Source: Pseudomonas triclosanedens (GTDB lineage Bacteria; Pseudomonadota; Gammaproteobacteria; Pseudomonadales; Pseudomonadaceae). Taken from it: 64,000 nucleotides of DNA. Position 1 is the stretch's first letter; the number at the start of each line of letters is the position of its first letter. The DNA lies in contig NZ_CP113432.1 of the NCBI RefSeq assembly GCF_026686735.1, positions 1,860,001-1,924,000 of the forward strand, read 5' to 3'. Under the pieces are notes generated by a model that ran no database searches, had not been told where the DNA came from, and saw only the letters and a list, made by a program, of their open reading frames with translations. The position numbers were made by a program, and so were the translations under genes. Positions 59,979 through 64,000 of the stretch are shown piece after piece.

Positions 59979-62777
59979 ATGGCCAATAGAGAGTTCCAGT
60001 TGATGCTTCGCCAGTTTGTAGATGGACAGTCGCGTAAGGGAATGCTTGCCTCGATCGAGCAGCCGGTTCTTAAACGCATGTTCATATACGGCATGACAAT
60101 GATTACGTGCATTGTGGCGGTGTATGCGGTGTTCTTCCTGTATAACGGAATGCCGCATCACTTGCTCAATGTACTGACGAACTTTGCAGGCATTGCCGTG
60201 GCGGCATTCATTGCATGGCGCTGGGGGAACTATCGGTGTGCGCTGCTGTTCATGAACAGCTCGGCATTTGTCATGGTAACGATTAATGCCGTTTATCAGG
60301 GTGGCGTTGGTTCACCCGCGTTCTGGTGGATGTCCGTCTTGCCCTTCGCGACCGTGCTGGGTGGTTCGATGCGGGCAGGTATTGTGCAGGCCTGTGTGTT
60401 GGTCGTTTTCGTGGCCTTGCACGCCTTGGGCGCGATGGAAGGCTGGCTGCCAGCTCTGGAGTTGGCGAAGCAGCCGGGTTTGCACAAGTCCCTGTCGGTC
60501 GTCTTTTCTACGCTGTACTTCCTGCTGTTCCTGATTCTGAGTTTGCGCTGGAAGTCGCTGTTGACCCAGGCGTTGTACGACGCCCTGAAGATGGCGCACG
60601 AAGCAACGGAGGCCAAGGCGCGCTTCCTGGCCAATATGAGCCACGAAATCCGTACTCCGATGAATGCGATTCACGGCCTGGGTCATTTGCTTGGAAGAAC
60701 GAAGCTTGACGACTGCCAGCGCGACCACGTGCGCAAGATCATGCAGGCCAGCCAGCACCTGTTGGGCATCATCAATGACATCCTGGATTACTCGAAGATC
60801 GAGGCGGGTTGCCTGAAGGTTGAAAAGGTACCGTTCGATTTGCCGAATATGCTCCATGAGGTGCGGGACCTGCTTGCCGAGCGCGCACAGGCTAAAGGCC
60901 TGCACCTGACACTTGAGGTCGATGCGGCAATCCCTCACGGGCTGATTGGCGACTCGCTGCGCCTTTCTCAGATACTCCTCAACCTTGGGGATAATGCCGT
61001 CAAGTTCACTCGCAGCGGCAGGGTAAGCATGACGGTGGAGTGCCTGCGTGCAGACGATAAGGACGTACTGCTGCGCTTCTCTGTGCTCGACACGGGGATT
61101 GGTCTGAGCGACGCGCAGAAAACCAGGCTGTTCCAGGATTTCACCCAGGCCGATGAATCGACGACCCGCCAGTACGGCGGAACGGGGTTGGGGCTGGCGA
61201 TTTCAAAGCGCCTTGTCGAGCTGATGGGCGGCGAAATCGGTGTGAACAGCGAGTTCGGCAAGGGTGCGACGTTCTGGTTCACTTTGCCGTTGCGCCGCGA
61301 CGGCGCGCCACAGATCTGGCAGGCGGCGACACAGGCCAATCGCCGTGTGCTGGTGATCGATAACGACGCGCACGATCGCCAGGCTCTGTGCCAGGCATTG
61401 AGAAGCCTTGGCGCGGAGCCATGCGAGGCGGCTAACGGCGAGGCCGCACTAGCCGCCTTGCAGACGGCTGTGAAGGTGGGTACGCCTTACGAGGCTGTGC
61501 TGGTCGACTGGCGCATGAGCGAAATGGACGGGCTGCAGGTGATTTCGGCCATTAAGACCCTGGCGCTGACGCCAGCGCCGCGCCTGGCTCTGGTGACTTC
61601 CTATGCGCATGAGCAGTTGCAGGCGCTTGATCTGGGCGCCGACACCGTGCTGTTGAAGCCAGTGCCAGCCGACTTGCTGGGGGCGGCGTTATGGCCTCGC
61701 ACCGAGGAGGCGCCTGCGCCGGCTGCACCTGCCTCCTCTTCGGCCAGTAGCTTGAAAGGCGCGCGCGTACTGGTGGCGGAAGACAATCTTCTGAACCGGC
61801 ACGTACTGTTGCAGTTGTTGGCGGAGTTCGATGTGCTGGCAGAGTTTGCCGACAACGGCTGCCAGGCGCTCCAGATGGCGAGCCAGAAAAGCTACGACGC
61901 CATATTGATGGACATTCAAATGCCGGAGATGGATGGCGTCGAGGCCACCATTCGACTGCGTGAGCGGCCCGAATTCGCGCAGTTGCCTATCATCGCGCTC
62001 ACCGCAAACGTGATGGAGGATGAGCGTCAACGCTGCCTGGCGGCGGGCATGAATGATTTCCTCGCAAAACCTGTTGAGCCATACACCCTGCAGCAGACCT
62101 TGCGGCACTGGATCAGCAATGAGCGCGGTGCCGATGCGGCGGAGAAGACACTCGCATCCCGGGAGCAGACCGAACCTTGGCCAATCGTGATCCAGGGCCT
62201 GGATATGGATACGGGGCTGCGCTATGTCATGGGCAAATACGATACCTACCTGACATTTGTGCAAGAGTTCGCTCACGACCAGGCTGGAGCGGCTGAGCAG
62301 GTGGCGCAAGCGCTTAGCCGCGGTGACTGGCAGAAGGCAGGCAGGATGGTGCACATCTGCAAGGGGCTCGCGGCAACGATCGGCGCCAGTGCCTGTGCCC
62401 AGGTCGCCGCTGAACTGGAGCAGGCATTGCGCAAGAAGCACGGCGACCCTGAATTGCAGGCACGCTTCGAAGCTGAGTTGGCCTCTGTGGTGAGTTCAAT
62501 TCGCTCGGCAATGCCGGCAGCGCCGCCCGGGGCGGAGAGGGAGGCTGCAACCGGCGTTGATTCAGACTCTCAGCGAGCCGTGGCGGCAATGCGCGAAATG
62601 CTGCGGAGCAACGACATGACGGCCAGATGGGTTTGGGACGATAACGCGGCGGTGTTCCTGGCAATGTTCGGGCAACGTTTTGATGAGTTGCAGCAGGCTG
62701 TTCACGAGGTCAATTACCCCTTGGCTTTGCGGATACTGGACGAAATTACGCGCCTGAACCCAGCGTGGGATAAGTGA
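59979..62777 (+). CDS. Hybrid sensor histidine kinase with two receivers and HPt
   Basis: 932 residues. About five to six membrane helices at 35-205 (membrane sensor, no large periplasmic domain). Transmitter: H-box FLANMSHEIRTPMNAI with His222, N-box LNLGDNAVKFTRSG, G boxes DTGIGLSD and GGTGLGLAIS. Receiver 1 (~335-455) with Asp510 region actually in VLVDWRMSEMDG, and receiver 2 with Asp645 in ILMDIQMPEMDG; receiver 1 shows VLVIDNDAHDR at its start. HPt domain near 735-830 with His792 in MVHICKGLAATIG. A full BvgS/BarA-type phosphorelay. The next gene, one base after its stop, is an HD-GYP regulator and the likely output. Confidence 0.92.
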   Translation: MANREFQLMLRQFVDGQSRKGMLASIEQPVLKRMFIYGMTMITCIVAVYAVFFLYNGMPHHLLNVLTNFAGIAVAAFIAWRWGNYRCALLFMNSSAFVMVTINAVYQGGVGSPAFWWMSVLPFATVLGGSMRAGIVQACVLVVFVALHALGAMEGWLPALELAKQPGLHKSLSVVFSTLYFLLFLILSLRWKSLLTQALYDALKMAHEATEAKARFLANMSHEIRTPMNAIHGLGHLLGRTKLDDCQRDHVRKIMQASQHLLGIINDILDYSKIEAGCLKVEKVPFDLPNMLHEVRDLLAERAQAKGLHLTLEVDAAIPHGLIGDSLRLSQILLNLGDNAVKFTRSGRVSMTVECLRADDKDVLLRFSVLDTGIGLSDAQKTRLFQDFTQADESTTRQYGGTGLGLAISKRLVELMGGEIGVNSEFGKGATFWFTLPLRRDGAPQIWQAATQANRRVLVIDNDAHDRQALCQALRSLGAEPCEAANGEAALAALQTAVKVGTPYEAVLVDWRMSEMDGLQVISAIKTLALTPAPRLALVTSYAHEQLQALDLGADTVLLKPVPADLLGAALWPRTEEAPAPAAPASSSASSLKGARVLVAEDNLLNRHVLLQLLAEFDVLAEFADNGCQALQMASQKSYDAILMDIQMPEMDGVEATIRLRERPEFAQLPIIALTANVMEDERQRCLAAGMNDFLAKPVEPYTLQQTLRHWISNERGADAAEKTLASREQTEPWPIVIQGLDMDTGLRYVMGKYDTYLTFVQEFAHDQAGAAEQVAQALSRGDWQKAGRMVHICKGLAATIGASACAQVAAELEQALRKKHGDPELQARFEAELASVVSSIRSAMPAAPPGAEREAATGVDSDSQRAVAAMREMLRSNDMTARWVWDDNAAVFLAMFGQRFDELQQAVHEVNYPLALRILDEITRLNPAWDK

Positions 62778-62778
62778 A

Positions 62779-63930
62779 ATGAGTACGCATCACGAACGAG
62801 GTAGGCAGACCGTCCTGGTAGTGGATGATGTTGCACGAAACCTCACGCTGATAAGCCATATATTGAGGCCGCATTACACCGTCAAGGCGGCAACGTGCGG
62901 CGAGCAGGCTCTGCACCTGGCGGTTGTAGTTCGCCCGGATCTGATTCTGCTGGATGTCGATATGCCAGGCATGGACGGGTACGCCGTTTGCCGGCGGTTG
63001 AAGGCCGATGCGGCTACGCGAGATATCCCGGTGATTTTCCTCACGGCCATGACCGGGCCGCTCGAAGAGACGGCGGGTTTTGACGCCGGGGCCGTGGATT
63101 ATATTTCCAAGCCGGTATTGGCCGAGATCATGCTCTCGCGCGTCAAGGCGCATCTGACGGTCGGCGTCATGGCCGGAATGTACCGTGACAAGGCCTCTTT
63201 TCTCGAAAGGGAGGTGGCACGGCGCACTGAGCAGATCGCCCGGGTGCAGGAGGTCACGCTGTTGATTACTTCGTCGCTGGCTGAGGCGCGTGACAATGAA
63301 ACAGGCACCCACATTTTGCGTACGCAACACTATGTGAAATGCCTGGCCGAGCATCTGCGGGCTCATCCGCGCTTTGCTGACCAGCTCACCGGCGAAACAA
63401 TCGAGGCGATCTTCAAGTCGGCGCCGTTGCACGATATTGGCAAGGTGGGGATTCCAGACCGCATTCTCTTGTTGCCTGGCCGACTTTCGCACCGGGAGAT
63501 GGAGATCATGAAAACCCATACCACGATTGGCCGCGATGCAATCGAGCGGGCAGAACAGCGTCTGGGTTACTCAATGCCTTTTTTGCGAGTTGCCAAGGAG
63601 ATGGCCTATTGTCATCACGAGAGGTGGGATGGCAGTGGCTACCCGCAGGGCCTGGCCGGCGATGCTATTCCAATCGCTGCCCGGTTGATGGCGCTTGCCG
63701 ATGTGTATGACGCATTGATCAGCAAGCGGGTTTACAAGCCCGCCATGTCGCATGATGACGCGACTCTCATCATCCTGGCGGGGCGGGGACAGCAATTCGA
63801 TCCCGATGTGGTGGATGCCTTCGAGGCGGTGCAGGTTGAGTTTCGGGATATCTCCATGCGGTTTGCCGATAGCCAGCAGGATTTCGACGAGGAGTTGCTT
63901 CGGCTTGATTGGGTGGCGGAGTCGCCATGA
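62779..63930 (+). CDS. Response regulator with HD-GYP c-di-GMP phosphodiesterase domain
   Basis: 383 residues. Receiver domain 1-125 with phospho-acceptor Asp59 in LILLDVDMPGMDG; then the HD-GYP domain with HDIGK at 218-222 and HHERWDGSGYPQGLAGDAIP from 279, all catalytic residues intact, so it should hydrolyse c-di-GMP. Start lies one base after the hybrid kinase stop and is co-translated. Pairing phosphorelay output to c-di-GMP turnover in the operon of the adhesin's own outer-membrane channel suggests control of adhesion or biofilm dispersal. Right edge of the window; 70 bp past it show no gene. Confidence 0.93.
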   Translation: MSTHHERGRQTVLVVDDVARNLTLISHILRPHYTVKAATCGEQALHLAVVVRPDLILLDVDMPGMDGYAVCRRLKADAATRDIPVIFLTAMTGPLEETAGFDAGAVDYISKPVLAEIMLSRVKAHLTVGVMAGMYRDKASFLEREVARRTEQIARVQEVTLLITSSLAEARDNETGTHILRTQHYVKCLAEHLRAHPRFADQLTGETIEAIFKSAPLHDIGKVGIPDRILLLPGRLSHREMEIMKTHTTIGRDAIERAEQRLGYSMPFLRVAKEMAYCHHERWDGSGYPQGLAGDAIPIAARLMALADVYDALISKRVYKPAMSHDDATLIILAGRGQQFDPDVVDAFEAVQVEFRDISMRFADSQQDFDEELLRLDWVAESP

Positions 63931-64000
63931 CTGCGTGGCCGCATCATTCCTCTATGTGTGGTCGGCCAATGAGTTCTGGGGGGCCTTTAGCGGTAACAAC

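Overview
The window is high-GC Proteobacterial DNA that looks like a Pseudomonas chromosome from the P. aeruginosa / nitroreducens / citronellolis side of the genus. The main reason is gene order: EAL protein, prc, quinone oxidoreductase, ABC transporter block with a GntR/UTRA regulator, apeB, rluA, minE-minD-minC, a lipid A acyltransferase, patatin, pirin, mlaA, a betaine-binding protein, yjcH-actP and a DUF294 protein plus exonuclease. From memory this follows the PAO1 block around PA3258 to PA3232. I have run no database search. No tRNA, rRNA, CRISPR array or intact insertion sequence was seen.

Region by region: 1-5.6 kb holds c-di-GMP and proteolysis genes (EAL-CBS protein, Prc), a quinone reductase and an M50-type membrane protease. 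5.6-11.8 kb is a five-gene ABC transport operon with a HAD phosphatase and an alkaline-phosphatase-fold enzyme, facing a GntR/UTRA regulator. Two matching palindromes (TGGNCTAGNYCA) lie at the two ends of the shared intergenic region, which suggests uptake of an organophosphorus compound under a PhnF-like repressor. 12-16.6 kb carries a GFA protein, ApeB, RluA and the Min division system, whose MinC has an unusually long linker. 16.9-26.2 kb is envelope-related: HtrB/LpxL, patatin, pirin, MlaA with a secreted serine hydrolase, a GNAT, small membrane or secreted proteins, a GH17 membrane protein and a DUF2061 gene behind a Fur-box-like site. 26.5-34.7 kb has a betaine-binding protein, acetate permease genes, DUF294/exonuclease, small membrane proteins, an SDR and a YnfA homologue.

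Synteny breaks at about 34.74 kb. Directly after the ynfA stop comes the C-terminal half of a fimbrial usher (no start, no N-terminus), then a fimbrial tip adhesin cut off early in its pilin domain. This is a decayed chaperone-usher locus. At about 36.73 kb the DNA turns more AT-rich and a coherent giant-adhesin module begins, running to the right edge. It has a membrane histidine kinase and OmpR-type regulator (minus strand), and divergently a type I secretion ABC protein and HlyD-type adaptor. These are followed by a BapA/LapF-like adhesin of about 4,645 residues and then by a TolC-type outer-membrane protein, a hybrid histidine kinase and an HD-GYP response regulator in one operon.

The most interesting signal is a direct repeat of 21-bp period (core ATTGTTTG) found upstream of the adhesin (three copies), of the secretion operon (two) and of the tolC-kinase-HD-GYP operon (two). 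I read this as the operator of the island's own response regulator, making the whole module one regulon tied to c-di-GMP turnover. The adhesin has 15 nearly identical 89-residue Ig-like repeats, about 22 units of a second repeat type, an embedded discoidin-like (F5/8 type C) domain and one unrecognised domain.
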